DNA of 64,000 bases from Rubricoccus marinus (GCF_002257665.1 NZ_MQWB01000001.1:2438843-2502842), one strand, 5' to 3'; positions 26,073 to 34,252 are shown, numbered from the stretch's first letter. Notes: generated from the letters alone by a model not told the origin. Made by a program: numbers and translations.

Positions 26073-27503
26073 ATGCTCACCGCCGCCGATTTTCAGTCCG
26101 TCGACGTGTTCCATGACCAGCCGGAGGCCGACCTCGCGTGGCTGGCCGAGACGGCCGAGGAGCGGCGCTATGCCGAGGGCGAGGCGCCGTTCGAGACCGG
26201 CGCCAAGGCCGTGGAGATGTTCGTGGTGTTGGAAGGGGCCTTCCAAATCTTTACCCTCGATGGGGGGCAGCGGCGCCCGTTCGGGACGATCCACGCGGGC
26301 GACATCTCGGGGCTGCTCCCGTTCTCACGCATGGAGACCTTCGGCGGAGAAGGCGTGGTGACGGAGGACGCGCGGATCGCCGCGATCCACAAGGACCACT
26401 TCTGGGAGATGATGGAGCGGATGCCCGAAGTCGGCAAGCGGCTCGTGGCGCGGATGACCGACCGCGTGCGGGAGTCCTCGCGGCAGGACCAGCAGCGCGA
26501 GAAGATGCTCTCGCTTGGCAAGCTTTCGGCTGGCTTGGCGCACGAGCTCAACAACCCCGCCGCCGCCATCCAGCGCGGCGCCAGCGACCTGCGAGACCGC
26601 TTTAGCAGGATGATGCCGCTGGTCTCCAGCCTGGTCGGCCACGGGCTCTCGCCGGACCAGGTGGAGGCCGCGCGGGCCGCCTTCAAGACGTGCACGGCGC
26701 CCGGGGTAGGCTCGCAGTCCGCGCTGGAGCGCAGCGAGCGCGAGGACGAGCTGGCCGACTGGCTGGACGACCACGGCGTGCCGCAGGCGTACGTCGTCGC
26801 CGAAGTCCTCGCGGAGGAGGGCGCCACGCCCCAATCGCTGGACCGCCTCGCGCGTGAGATCCCGCCAGAGGCACTCTCAGACGTGGTCCTGTGGATTGAG
26901 AAGGGGCTGGCCGTGGACCGGCTCATGGCCGAGATCGAGCGGTCGGCCGCGCGCATCTCGGATCTCGTCGCGTCGGTCAAGTCGTACTCGCACATGGACC
27001 GCGCGCCCACGCGCCAGACGACGGACCTCCACGAGGGGATCGAGCAAACCCTCACCATGCTGGGCCACTCCATCCGCAAAAAGAGCCTCAGCGTGCAGCG
27101 CGAGTGGGGCGAGGACATTCCCGGCGTCTGCGTCTACCCCGGCGAGATCAACCAGGTCTGGACCAACCTCCTCGACAACGCCATCGACGCCGCGCCAGAG
27201 GCGGGCACGCTCACACTGCGGTCCCGCCGCGAGGGCCGCCTGATCTGCGTGGACATCGAGGACGACGGCGAGGGCATCCCGCAAGAGGCCGTGGACCGCA
27301 TCTTCGAGCCCTTTTTTACCACGAAGGACCCCGGCAAAGGGACAGGCCTCGGGCTGGACGTGGTGCAGCGCATCGTGGCGCAGCACGAGGGCCGGATCGA
27401 CGTGGCGAGCGAGCCCGGCCGGACGACGTTCACGGTCTGCCTCCCCATTGAGGCGCCCCGCCAAGCCGTGGAGGTGCCCGAAGGCGAGGCTCCCGGCGCA
27501 TAG
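26073..27503 (+). CDS. Sensor histidine kinase with cyclic-nucleotide-binding-like domain
   Basis: A soluble 476-aa kinase with no membrane segment. Residues about 5-115 form a cyclic-nucleotide-binding-like beta-barrel, lacking an obvious phosphate-binding-cassette Arg. The phospho-acceptor H157 lies in LSAGLAHELNNPAAAIQ. After a long helical spacer (about 175-310) the ATPase has the N box (NLLDNAIDA, 365-373), the G1 box DDGEGI (397-402), FEPFFTTK (411-418) and GKGTGLGL (421-428). The AHELNNPA variant is typical of kinases paired with receiver/thioredoxin-reductase-like fusions. The window contains exactly such a fusion at 20526, a plausible partner (inference). Confidence 0.9.
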   Translation: MLTAADFQSVDVFHDQPEADLAWLAETAEERRYAEGEAPFETGAKAVEMFVVLEGAFQIFTLDGGQRRPFGTIHAGDISGLLPFSRMETFGGEGVVTEDARIAAIHKDHFWEMMERMPEVGKRLVARMTDRVRESSRQDQQREKMLSLGKLSAGLAHELNNPAAAIQRGASDLRDRFSRMMPLVSSLVGHGLSPDQVEAARAAFKTCTAPGVGSQSALERSEREDELADWLDDHGVPQAYVVAEVLAEEGATPQSLDRLAREIPPEALSDVVLWIEKGLAVDRLMAEIERSAARISDLVASVKSYSHMDRAPTRQTTDLHEGIEQTLTMLGHSIRKKSLSVQREWGEDIPGVCVYPGEINQVWTNLLDNAIDAAPEAGTLTLRSRREGRLICVDIEDDGEGIPQEAVDRIFEPFFTTKDPGKGTGLGLDVVQRIVAQHEGRIDVASEPGRTTFTVCLPIEAPRQAVEVPEGEAPGA

Positions 27504-27544
27504 CGCCTCTGGCGGCCTCGATGTCCAGGGTCTACCCGGTTTCC

Positions 27545-27562
27545 GCCTCTGGCGCCAGAGGC
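27545..27562. repeat. 18-bp palindrome between the kinase and DUF2461 genes
   Basis: GCCTCTGGCGCCAGAGGC (type A), 31 bp upstream of the DUF2461 gene's promoter box; it may close the kinase message. Confidence 0.85.
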
Positions 27563-27592
27563 CCGCGACACGCCCCTGGCGCGGCCGCCCGC

Positions 27593-27600
27593 TAGCTTCG
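27593..27600 (+). promoter_or_regulatory. Candidate -7 box TAGCTTCG
   Basis: Fits TAnnTTyG, 20 nt before the ATG at 27621. The same octamer followed by GG precedes the phnA gene at 50349. Confidence 0.5.
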
Positions 27601-27620
27601 GGTCTCTTTCTCGCCCTCGC

Positions 27621-28331
27621 ATGACGCCCGACTCCCTCCCCCCCTTCCCCGGCTTCCGCGACGAGGCCTTCGCGTTTCTCCGCGACCTCCGCGCCCACAA
27701 CGAGCGGGACTGGTTCAAGCCGCGCAAGGCCACCTACGACGACGAGCTGCTGTGGCCGGCGCGCTGCCTCGTCGGCGAACTCGCGGAGGCGATGCCGCGT
27801 GCCGGGCTCCCACTCACGGGCGACCCGAAAAAGGCCCCGTTCCGCATCTATCGTGACACGCGCTTTTCCAAGAACAAAGCGCCCTACAAAACGCACCTCG
27901 GCCTCGTCCTCTCCCGCGACGGCAAGAAGAAAAGCCCCGGCTCGCTCTATGTCCACGTCGAGCCCGAGCACTGCTTCCTGGCGGCGGGCTTCTGGGCGAT
28001 GGAGTCCCCACTGCTGCGCCGCTGGCGCGAGCGGATCGCTGGGGCGCCAGAGGCCTGGCTCGCGGTGGTGGAGGAACTGGAAGGCAGCGGGCTCACGCTC
28101 GGGACCGGCCCCGCGGGCACGCTCAAGCGGATGCCGCGCGGTTTCGAGGGCTTCGCGGACGCCGCCATCGCGCCGTACCTCAAGTGGAAGGGGACCGTCG
28201 CCACGCGCGAGGTGGCGCCAGAGGCCACGCAGTCGCCCGGCTTCGCTGGCGACGTGGTCGCCTTCGCGCAGGACGCGATGCCGCTCCTGGCCTGGGGCTG
28301 GAACGTGGCGGACGCGGCCCCCGGCGCCTGA
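27621..28331 (+). CDS. DUF2461 family protein
   Basis: A 236-aa cytoplasmic protein of the widespread DUF2461 (TIGR02453) family. Characteristic stretches are FLRDLRAHNERDWFKPRKATY near the N-terminus, FRIYRDTRFSKNKAPYKTHLG near 75-95, and the HVEPEHCFLAAGFW motif near 117-130. The fold has no assigned biochemical function. The gene has its own promoter box and converges on umuD with a 27-bp gap carrying two direct copies of GCCTCTGGCG-like sequence. Confidence 0.88.
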   Translation: MTPDSLPPFPGFRDEAFAFLRDLRAHNERDWFKPRKATYDDELLWPARCLVGELAEAMPRAGLPLTGDPKKAPFRIYRDTRFSKNKAPYKTHLGLVLSRDGKKKSPGSLYVHVEPEHCFLAAGFWAMESPLLRRWRERIAGAPEAWLAVVEELEGSGLTLGTGPAGTLKRMPRGFEGFADAAIAPYLKWKGTVATREVAPEATQSPGFAGDVVAFAQDAMPLLAWGWNVADAAPGA

Positions 28332-28358
28332 GCCTCTGGCGCCCAGCCTCTGGCGTGG

Positions 28359-28685
28359 TTACCGCGCGCCGACGAGGAAGTGCGTCACCACGCCGAACAC
28401 CTCCTCGTTCCCGGCGCCAGAGGCCATCGCGAGGAGCCCATCGCGCTCCACGACGACGAGGTCGTGCGCCTCTGGCGTGCGCGTGCAGTCCACGACCGCG
28501 AGGTCGCCCGCGCGGAGGTCGAGCGCGCCGGGCGAGAGGCCTTCAACGGTCACGAGAAAGCGGCCGGCGAGCGTGCCCGCCTCCGTCAGGCCCACGACTT
28601 CGTTGAGGTCGATGCGGTGGTGGCGGCTCTCGGCGACGACGGGCGCGACGAAGCCGACAACGCTGGAACGGGGTTCGGGGGACAT
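28359..28685 (-). CDS. umuD: UmuD'-like protein, degenerate
   Basis: A 108-aa S24/LexA-peptidase-like protein encoded 53 bp downstream of umuC. It aligns with the C-terminal half of UmuD (HRIDLNEVV, LRAGDLAVVD, TPEAHDLVVVERDG, FGVVTHFLV). It lacks the N-terminal self-cleavage segment and starts about where processed UmuD' starts. A serine is near the catalytic position (EGLSP in place of GDSM), but the catalytic lysine of GEFxVKR is absent (GLLAMAS). It may therefore be a constitutive UmuD' needing no RecA-stimulated cleavage, forming the Pol V accessory dimer. The frame extends upstream, but no homology precedes the ATG at 28685. Confidence 0.75.
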   Translation of the reverse strand: MSPEPRSSVVGFVAPVVAESRHHRIDLNEVVGLTEAGTLAGRFLVTVEGLSPGALDLRAGDLAVVDCTRTPEAHDLVVVERDGLLAMASGAGNEEVFGVVTHFLVGAR

Positions 28686-28738
28686 GGGCCTCTGGCGAGG
28701 GAAACGTGGAAAGGAGTGGCGGGAGCGCCAGAGGCGCC

Positions 28739-30115
28739 CTAGACGCGGACGGTCGGGAGGTCGGCGCGGACGGTGGTGTACCGCGGGCTGGTGTGGTTGC
28801 GCTGGGTTTCCCACGCGCGCGCCGCGCCCGGGCGGCGCAGGTGCGTGGCGGCGAGGAACACGGCCGGGCTCATCGCGGGCTGGGCGTAGCGCCGGTTGAG
28901 CGCGTCCATGGTCTCGAACAGCCTCTGGCGCTCCGGCGAGCGCGGGCTGAACAGGTCCGCCTGCGCCTCCGCCGACGGCGCGAGGTCGAGCAGCATCACG
29001 CCGGCTTTCTTGTAGCGGAACGGCGTGCCCCTGGCGTCGCCCGATGCCCACGACTGCGCCAGAAGCGCGTGGACTGCGCTCAGGATGGCGTCCGTGCACG
29101 AGGTCGGCGTCGCCAGAGGAAGCGCGAGCGAGGCCGAGCGGTGCGGGCCGGGGCCGTGGCGGCCGGTGTGGTAGAAGATCTGGACGGCCTTCGCGGCCAA
29201 GCCCTCCTCGCGCAGCGTGGCGCAGGCGGCACTGGCGTGCGTGCTCAGCGCTTCGCGCAGCGCCAGAGGCTCGGTCACGGGTGTGCCAAAGCTCCGGCTC
29301 CGCATCAGCGTGCGGCGCGGCCTCGGGGCGCGCTCCAGCGGGATGCAGGACACGCCGCGGAGCTCGTACACCGTCCGCATCCCGACGGTGTGGAGGTGCT
29401 TCCGCACCCACGCGTCGGAGAGGTCGCGGAGCTGACGGGCCGTCTTGACGCCTCTGGCGTCCAGCTTGCGCGCTGTCGCGCGGCCGACGCCCCAGACATC
29501 CTGGACGGGCACCAATTCCAGCGCGCGGGACATCGCCTCTGGCGAGAGGCCGTGTAGCGAGACGGCGCCGCCGCGGAGCCGCGCGAGTTCGCTGGCCGCT
29601 TTGCAGAGCGTCTTCGTCGGCGCGATGGAGACGCGGACGGGGATCTTGGTCCACGCGAGGACGCGGTCGCGGATCGTCTTCGCCAATGCGCGCAGCCGCG
29701 CCGGGTCACGGTCTTCTGGCGTCGGCGTGTGGAGGACGAGAAACGCCTCGTCGATGGAATACGGCTCCACGTCGGGCGTGAACGTGCCCAGGACCTCCAT
29801 CACGCGGCGGCTGAAATCGCCGTAGAGCTCGTAGTTAGACGAGAACACGGCCGCGCCCATGCGCTCCAGTTGCCGCTTCGTCTTGAAGTACGGCGCCCCG
29901 TTGGGAATCCCGGCGCGTTTGACCTCCTGGCTCCGCGAGACGATGCACCCGTCGTTGTTGGAGAGGACGACGACGGGCCTCTGGCGGAGGTCGGCGCGGA
30001 AGACGCGCTCGCAGGAGACGTAGAAGTTGCTGGCGTCGACGAGCGCGAAAAGGCGCGACGGCGAAGCCTCCGGAGGGGCGGGCAACACGAGAGGACGGGC
30101 GGGAAGGGGCTCCAA
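28739..30115 (-). CDS. umuC: Y-family DNA polymerase, UmuC type
   Basis: Translesion DNA polymerase V catalytic subunit, 458 aa. The palm starts FALVDASNFYVSCERVF (D27, metal site), followed by the NNDGCIVSRSQEVK motif and the second metal site YSIDEAFL at about 119-126. The HhH region (VPVQDVWGVGRATARKL) and little-finger domain with SRSFGTPVT follow. It precedes umuD, the reverse of the usual umuD-umuC order. The first 20 residues are Pro-rich and variable. The start at 30115 could instead be a later codon, since homology begins near residue 21. SOS control is likely, but I see no recognisable LexA box. Confidence 0.93.
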   Translation of the reverse strand: MEPLPARPLVLPAPPEASPSRLFALVDASNFYVSCERVFRADLRQRPVVVLSNNDGCIVSRSQEVKRAGIPNGAPYFKTKRQLERMGAAVFSSNYELYGDFSRRVMEVLGTFTPDVEPYSIDEAFLVLHTPTPEDRDPARLRALAKTIRDRVLAWTKIPVRVSIAPTKTLCKAASELARLRGGAVSLHGLSPEAMSRALELVPVQDVWGVGRATARKLDARGVKTARQLRDLSDAWVRKHLHTVGMRTVYELRGVSCIPLERAPRPRRTLMRSRSFGTPVTEPLALREALSTHASAACATLREEGLAAKAVQIFYHTGRHGPGPHRSASLALPLATPTSCTDAILSAVHALLAQSWASGDARGTPFRYKKAGVMLLDLAPSAEAQADLFSPRSPERQRLFETMDALNRRYAQPAMSPAVFLAATHLRRPGAARAWETQRNHTSPRYTTVRADLPTVRV

Positions 30116-30209
30116 CCTCGGCGCGAGCCGGTGACACCCGCGGTGTCAGTAGGCCTCAGAGCGCCGCCAGGGGCCTCTGGCGGCCCATCCGTGCGCCAGA
30201 GGCCGCCCC

Positions 30210-30626
30210 CTACCCGAGCGTCCCGCGCACGGCCCCACCGGCCACCTCGCCAGAAAGCGTGCTGTACGACCACCGCCCCGATACGGCGCCACGTGGGTCT
30301 TCCTCGATCTCGATGCGGATGCCGTCGTCCGCGATCTCGGGCGTGAGCGTGAGGCGGTACGCGCCGAACCCGGTCTCCTGAGCGTACAGCGTGCCTCGCC
30401 TTTGGCTCAGACGGAACCCGCTTTCCACATCGGTCGCCTTCCACTCCGCCTCGCCGCTGCCGCACCCGATGGCGTCGCAGGGGTCGCCTACCGGGCGCTC
30501 GAAGGTGATACGGGCGACGCGCTCGCCTTCACCGCTGTAGAGCGAGAGATCGTAGGTGTTGCCGCCAGAGGCGCTGTCGCACGCGGCGAGCGCGAGAAGC
30601 GGGAGCAGGAAGAGGAGCCGTGTCAT
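30210..30626 (-). CDS. Small lipoprotein of unknown function
   Basis: A 138-aa protein with a lipoprotein signal (LPLLALAACDS, lipidated Cys16). The mature part is beta-rich and has two further cysteines (DPCDAIGCGSG) that may form a disulfide, and a GRWSYSTLSGE segment near the end. No family recognised. It shares a style of signal, size and strand with the next lipoprotein upstream at 30684, and both may respond to the same condition; a type B palindrome (30636-30653) separates them. Confidence 0.7.
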   Translation of the reverse strand: MTRLLFLLPLLALAACDSASGGNTYDLSLYSGEGERVARITFERPVGDPCDAIGCGSGEAEWKATDVESGFRLSQRRGTLYAQETGFGAYRLTLTPEIADDGIRIEIEEDPRGAVSGRWSYSTLSGEVAGGAVRGTLG

Positions 30627-30635
30627 GCGTGGTGG

Positions 30636-30653
30636 CGCCAGAGGCCTCTGGCG
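30636..30653. repeat. 18-bp palindrome between two lipoprotein genes
   Basis: CGCCAGAGGCCTCTGGCG (type B), beginning 10 bp upstream of the 30626 start codon. Confidence 0.85.
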
Positions 30654-30683
30654 AGCGTTGCGGGTTGCAGGGAATTGAGGAGG

Positions 30684-31187
30684 TCAGCCGGCGATGATGA
30701 ACTCCGTTGCGCGGCGCGTGAGCTGCGCCTCGAAGGGGCCGCTAAAGAGCGGGCCGCCGGTAAAGCCGCCGTACGAGGTCCACGTGCCGACAAACCGCTC
30801 GCCGTCATCCTCGAACGAGCCCCGAAGCCTATACCCTATCTCCGCATCCGCGCGGGAGCCGACAAGAACGGCGAAGCGGAGCTCGATGGTGCCGTCCTCC
30901 AGCGTCTGCCCGCTGATGGTCCCCTCGCCGTCCACGGCGCCTTCCATCGTTCCTCCGTCGGCGGCCGCGCGGAGGTCCCACTGGCCCTGCCAGCCGTCCG
31001 GGATGCTGCTCACGTCGCTCGGGATGTACGTCAGGCCGATCCGGCCCCGCGTCAGGACCGCGCCCTCGCTCTGGCCGCTGGCGTTGAACGCTGTAAAGCT
31101 GTAAACGCTCAGGAAGTCGTCGCCGAAGCTGGGGCCGCTGTCGCAGGCGGCGAGGAGGAAAAGAGGGACGAGCAGGAGTCGGCGCAC
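30684..31187 (-). CDS. Lipoprotein of unknown function
   Basis: A 167-aa protein starting with GTG. The signal is RRLLLVPLFLLAACDSG with a clear lipobox. The mature part alternates short beta-like segments (TGGPL, GTWTSYGGF, WDLRAAADGGTMEGAVDGEG) and resembles small lipocalin-like or repeat-type lipoproteins, though I cannot assign a family. The reading frame runs far upstream without a stop, but only the GTG at 31187 gives a signal peptide. The 184-bp gap to bioY is divergent and contains a type A palindrome at 31286 and the bioY promoter box. Confidence 0.68.
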   Translation of the reverse strand: MRRLLLVPLFLLAACDSGPSFGDDFLSVYSFTAFNASGQSEGAVLTRGRIGLTYIPSDVSSIPDGWQGQWDLRAAADGGTMEGAVDGEGTISGQTLEDGTIELRFAVLVGSRADAEIGYRLRGSFEDDGERFVGTWTSYGGFTGGPLFSGPFEAQLTRRATEFIIAG

Positions 31188-31285
31188 GGCGAGGGAATGA
31201 GTGTGTCCCGCCCATACGGAGCCCGCCCCGCCCGCGCTGCACCGGCTCTGGCGCGCGGGAGGCATGCACGCGGGGTCTGCGCGCG

Positions 31286-31303
31286 GCCTCTGGCGCCAGA
31301 GGC
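31286..31303. repeat. 18-bp palindrome upstream of bioY
   Basis: GCCTCTGGCGCCAGAGGC (type A) in the divergent gap. A single CGCCAGAGGC (31323-31332) lies between it and the promoter box. Confidence 0.85.
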
Positions 31304-31336
31304 CCACGACGTTTCCGGATCCCGCCAGAGGCTCCG

Positions 31337-31344
31337 TAGTTTGC
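31337..31344 (+). promoter_or_regulatory. Candidate -7 box TAGTTTGC for bioY
   Basis: Close to TAnnTTTG, 27 nt before the bioY ATG, with a motif copy immediately upstream. Confidence 0.4.
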
Positions 31345-31371
31345 CCGCTCACCTCCGACCTCTCTGCCGCG

Positions 31372-31953
31372 ATGTCCGCTCTCGCTCTCTCCGCTCCCCG
31401 CCCGTCCATCCTCGACGCCCTCCGTGGCCCGCGCGCGACCGTTGCCGCGCAGGTGGCCGGCGTCGTCGGTTTCGCCGCGCTGGCGGCCCTCGGCGCGCAG
31501 GCGCGCATCTACCTCTGGGAGGTGCCCGTCACGTTCCAGACGCTCGCCGTCTACGGCGCCGGCCTGTTCCTCGGCTCGCGCAACGGCGCGCTCTCGATGG
31601 CGCTGTACCTCGTCGCCGGCCTCGCCTTCCCCGTCTTCGCCTCTGGTGCCTTTGGCGCCGAGTACCTCTTCGGGACTACGGGCGGCTACCTCCTCTCCTA
31701 CCCGATCGTCGCGCTCCTCGTGGGCATGATGACGAAGCGTTGGACCTCGTTCGTCGGCGCCGCTGCGGCGATGACCATCGGCTCGCTCCTCGTGTTCACC
31801 GCGGGCGTGACGTGGCTGCACTTCGCCGCCGGCCACGCGACGTGGATGGAGTCCATCGTCAAGGGCGCGCTGCTCTTTATCGCGTTCGACCTCGCGAAGG
31901 TGTGGCTGGCCGCTGGCGCGTTCGCCGGCCTGCGCCAGATCTCGCGTGACTAA
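31372..31953 (+). CDS. bioY: Biotin transporter BioY
   Basis: The substrate-binding membrane subunit (S component) of an energy-coupling-factor biotin importer, 193 aa. About six hydrophobic helices are visible. The BioY signature VTFQTLAVYGAGLFLGSRNGALSMALYLVAGLAFPVF (split) is at about 52-88, followed by GGYLLSYPIVA near 103. No ATPase or transmembrane coupling genes (bioM, bioN) are adjacent, so it either works alone or shares a module encoded elsewhere. Its stop overlaps the GTG of the following zinc-finger gene, implying translational coupling. Confidence 0.93.
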   Translation: MSALALSAPRPSILDALRGPRATVAAQVAGVVGFAALAALGAQARIYLWEVPVTFQTLAVYGAGLFLGSRNGALSMALYLVAGLAFPVFASGAFGAEYLFGTTGGYLLSYPIVALLVGMMTKRWTSFVGAAAAMTIGSLLVFTAGVTWLHFAAGHATWMESIVKGALLFIAFDLAKVWLAAGAFAGLRQISRD

Positions 31954-32389
31954 CTCCCCGGATCGTTCCGGCCCCTCGGCCTCTGGCGAGACGCGCACCA
32001 CGCGCCCGCCAGAGGCCGATTCGCGTTTTACGGTCCCCCTCCGCGGCGTGGACGTGGACGCCGAGACGCGGTGCGCGCACTGGCACAGCGCCGTGGACAT
32101 CGTCGCGCTGCGGTGCGGCTGCTGCGACGCGTTCTACCCCTGCGCGTCCTGCCACGAGGCCACGGTGGGCCGGGCGTTTACGCCCTGGCCTCTGGCGCGG
32201 GCCGACGAGCCCGCCGTCCTCTGCGGCGCCTGCCGCACGCTTCTGACGCCAGGGGCCTACCTCGCCTCTGGCGACGCCTGCCCATCGTGCGGCGCGGCGT
32301 TCAACCCCGGGTGCCGCGCGCACCGCGGGCTGTATTTCGAAGCGCCAGAGGCCTCTGGCGACCGCGCCGTTGCCGCCCCGGGCTCCTAA
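31946..32389 (+). CDS. CHY zinc finger protein
   Basis: A 147-aa protein with a GTG start that overlaps the bioY stop by eight bases. The CHY-type zinc module is visible: RCAHWHSAVDIVALRCGCCDAFYPCASCHEA (split, about 43-72) and the later CGACRTLL, CPSCGAAFNPGCRAH. The N-terminal 30 residues and the C-terminal PEASG-containing tail are motif-coded and probably disordered. CHY zinc fingers are small stand-alone proteins in many bacteria; no function is proven. A role in metal or redox homeostasis is only a guess. Its stop is 3 bp from the stop of the opposing gene. Confidence 0.85.
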   Translation: MTNSPDRSGPSASGETRTTRPPEADSRFTVPLRGVDVDAETRCAHWHSAVDIVALRCGCCDAFYPCASCHEATVGRAFTPWPLARADEPAVLCGACRTLLTPGAYLASGDACPSCGAAFNPGCRAHRGLYFEAPEASGDRAVAAPGS

Positions 32390-32392
32390 CGC

Positions 32393-33046
32393 TCAGGCGA
32401 CCGACGCCGTGAAGTAGTCCGCGCCGCCAGGCTGCGCGTGCAGCGCGAGCACGCCCGCGTGCGCGAGTTGGACGAGCGTCTTGGACGCTTTCCAGGGCGG
32501 CACGCCCGCGAGCCGCGCGTAGCCCTCCACGGTGACGCGCTCGTGGCGGTCCAGGTAGGCCAGCAGCTTCCGCTCGCGCTCGCCAAAGGTGAACCGCGCG
32601 CCGGTCCCCTTGCGCTGCTCCTTCATGAGCAGCACGGCCTCCCGCGAGGCCTCGACGGACTGGTCCTCCACGCGCACGAACACCTTGCGCTTCTGGCGCG
32701 GGTCCGCGTCCGGCCGGAGGTAATGGGGCCGGTCCATCGATGGCGGCACGTCCACGACGAGCGCCAGCCGGCGGCGGCTCACCCGCACGGGCTCGACCTC
32801 GATCTCGACCTCGGGCTCGACCCGCCCGCCGAGTGCTTCGCGCAGCGCGAACAGTTCCTCGTCCGCGTCCTTTACGCCCACGACCGAGCCGTCGTCGTCC
32901 ACGCCGATGAGGACCTTGCCGCCGTCGGTGTTGGCGAGCGCGATGATCTCGCGCGCGAGGCGGTCCGGGCGCGGCACGCGGTTCTTGAACTCCAGGTAGC
33001 GGCCCTCCCCCATCGCGGCGAGGCGGCGGAGATCATCGAGGGTCAT
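32393..33046 (-). CDS. AlbA_2 (Schlafen-like) DNA-binding domain protein
   Basis: A 217-aa protein with an N-terminal AlbA_2 fold. The motif YLEFKNRVPRPDRLAREIIALANTDGGKVLIGVDDDGSVVG (split, about 17-57) is typical, and the fold extends to about 140 with an Arg/Lys-rich segment (DPRQKRKVFVRVED). The C-terminal 60 residues (FGERERKLLAYLDRHERVTVEGYARLAGVPPWKASKTL, split) form a winged-helix-like domain. Such proteins bind nucleic acid and are often annotated as ATP-binding or regulators. It lies downstream of gpsA on the same strand, separated by about 150 bp. Confidence 0.8.
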   Translation of the reverse strand: MTLDDLRRLAAMGEGRYLEFKNRVPRPDRLAREIIALANTDGGKVLIGVDDDGSVVGVKDADEELFALREALGGRVEPEVEIEVEPVRVSRRRLALVVDVPPSMDRPHYLRPDADPRQKRKVFVRVEDQSVEASREAVLLMKEQRKGTGARFTFGERERKLLAYLDRHERVTVEGYARLAGVPPWKASKTLVQLAHAGVLALHAQPGGADYFTASVA

Positions 33047-33182
33047 AGGGGAAGGGGTCGGGGGGAGAGTCCGGCCAACGCGCCAGAGGCGGTCGGCGTT
33101 GCCTTTGCCGTCGTTTGCGGCGCGGTACGTGGGCGGCTCGGCCTCTGGCGCTTGGGACCGCCTGTGTGGACCAGGCGCACGC

Positions 33183-33200
33183 GCCTCTGGCGCCAGAGGC
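33183..33200. repeat. 18-bp palindrome abutting the gpsA stop
   Basis: GCCTCTGGCGCCAGAGGC (type A) ends one base before the gpsA stop codon. The genes on both sides are on the minus strand, so it would terminate or insulate gpsA from the AlbA_2 gene. Confidence 0.85.
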
Positions 33201-34241
33201 TCAGGCGAAGGCGGAGCCGTCGAGGTGCGCGGCCTCGTGCTTGGGATCGCGCGTCATCAGCGAGCAGACCTCGTCGTACGGCGCGCTCTCGCCGTCGATG
33301 ACGCGCGCGACGGCCTCGGTGATGGGCATCTCGATGCCGTAGCGGGAGGCGAGTTCGCGGACGGACGCGGTGGTCTTCATGCCCTCGACGACCATCGTCA
33401 TCGCGTCGGCGGCTTCCTCCAGCGACTTCCCGCCGCCAATCATCTCGCCGAAGCCGCGGTTGCGGCTGTGCTTCGAGAAGCACGTCACCACCAGGTCCCC
33501 GAGCCCCGCGAGGCCCGCGAACGTGTGCGCCGCGGCGCCCATCGCGAGGCCGAGGCTCGTGATCTCGGCCAGCCCGCGCGTCACGAGCGCGGCCTTGGCG
33601 TTGTCGCCCAGCCCCATCCCGTCGCCCATGCCGGCGGCGAGCGCCATCACGTTCTTGACCGAGCCCGCGATTTCGACGCCGACCAGGTCCGTGTTGGTGT
33701 AGACGCGCAGCGAGGGCGTCATGAACAGCGCCTGCACCTGCTCCGCGATGGCGAGGTCCGGGATGCTCACCACCACGCTCGTCGGCTGCCCCAGAGCGAC
33801 CTCCTCGGCGTGGCTCGGCCCGTAGAGCACGCCCACGCGGGCCTCTGGCGCCAGAGGCAGCGCCTCGCGGAGCACGCCGCTCGTCGTCAGCAGCGTCCCG
33901 TTCTCGATCCCCTTGGCGACCGAGACGATGGCCTCGGGCTCGGTCGCCCGGTCCGCGAGTTGCGTGGCAACGCTGCGGAGCGACTGGCTGGGTACGGCGA
34001 ACAGCCACACGCTTGCGCCAGAGGCGGCTTCGTGGAGGTCCGACGTGACGCGGAGGCTTGCCGGAAGCTCGGCGTTGGGGAGGTAGGCGGCGTTGCGGCG
34101 CGTGGCCGCGATCTCGCGCGCGGCGTCTTCGCGGCGGGCCCAGAGGGTGACCGGGTGGCCGGCTTTCGCGAGGCTGTAGGCGAGGGCCGTGCCCCAGCTT
34201 CCAGCGCCGAAGACGGCGGTATGGGCGGTTTCGATGTCCAT
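33201..34241 (-). CDS. gpsA: Glycerol-3-phosphate dehydrogenase [NAD(P)+]
   Basis: Reduces dihydroxyacetone phosphate to sn-glycerol 3-phosphate for phospholipid synthesis; cytoplasmic, 346 aa. The NAD(P) motif VFGAGSWGTALA is at about 9-20. The GPSHAEEV motif, the catalytic lysine in SVKNVMALAAGMGDG and the substrate-binding arginine in FSKHSRNRGFG are present. A full 18-bp palindrome (33841-33858) lies inside the gene and encodes PLAPEA in the loop just before GVLYGPSHAEEV. A TACCTTCG box sits only three bases upstream of the ATG, so the mRNA may be leaderless. Confidence 0.96.
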   Translation of the reverse strand: MDIETAHTAVFGAGSWGTALAYSLAKAGHPVTLWARREDAAREIAATRRNAAYLPNAELPASLRVTSDLHEAASGASVWLFAVPSQSLRSVATQLADRATEPEAIVSVAKGIENGTLLTTSGVLREALPLAPEARVGVLYGPSHAEEVALGQPTSVVVSIPDLAIAEQVQALFMTPSLRVYTNTDLVGVEIAGSVKNVMALAAGMGDGMGLGDNAKAALVTRGLAEITSLGLAMGAAAHTFAGLAGLGDLVVTCFSKHSRNRGFGEMIGGGKSLEEAADAMTMVVEGMKTTASVRELASRYGIEMPITEAVARVIDGESAPYDEVCSLMTRDPKHEAAHLDGSAFA

Positions 34242-34244
34242 GCG

Positions 34245-34252
34245 CGAAGGTA
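34245..34252 (-). promoter_or_regulatory. Candidate -7 box TACCTTCG, 3 nt before the gpsA ATG
   Basis: Read on the minus strand it fits TAnnTTyG. The spacing predicts transcription starting at about the A of the ATG. Confidence 0.45.

Noticed and set aside
28359-28685. The UmuD-like gene as LexA
   Set aside because: It has no DNA-binding domain, is only 108 aa and lies in an operon with umuC.
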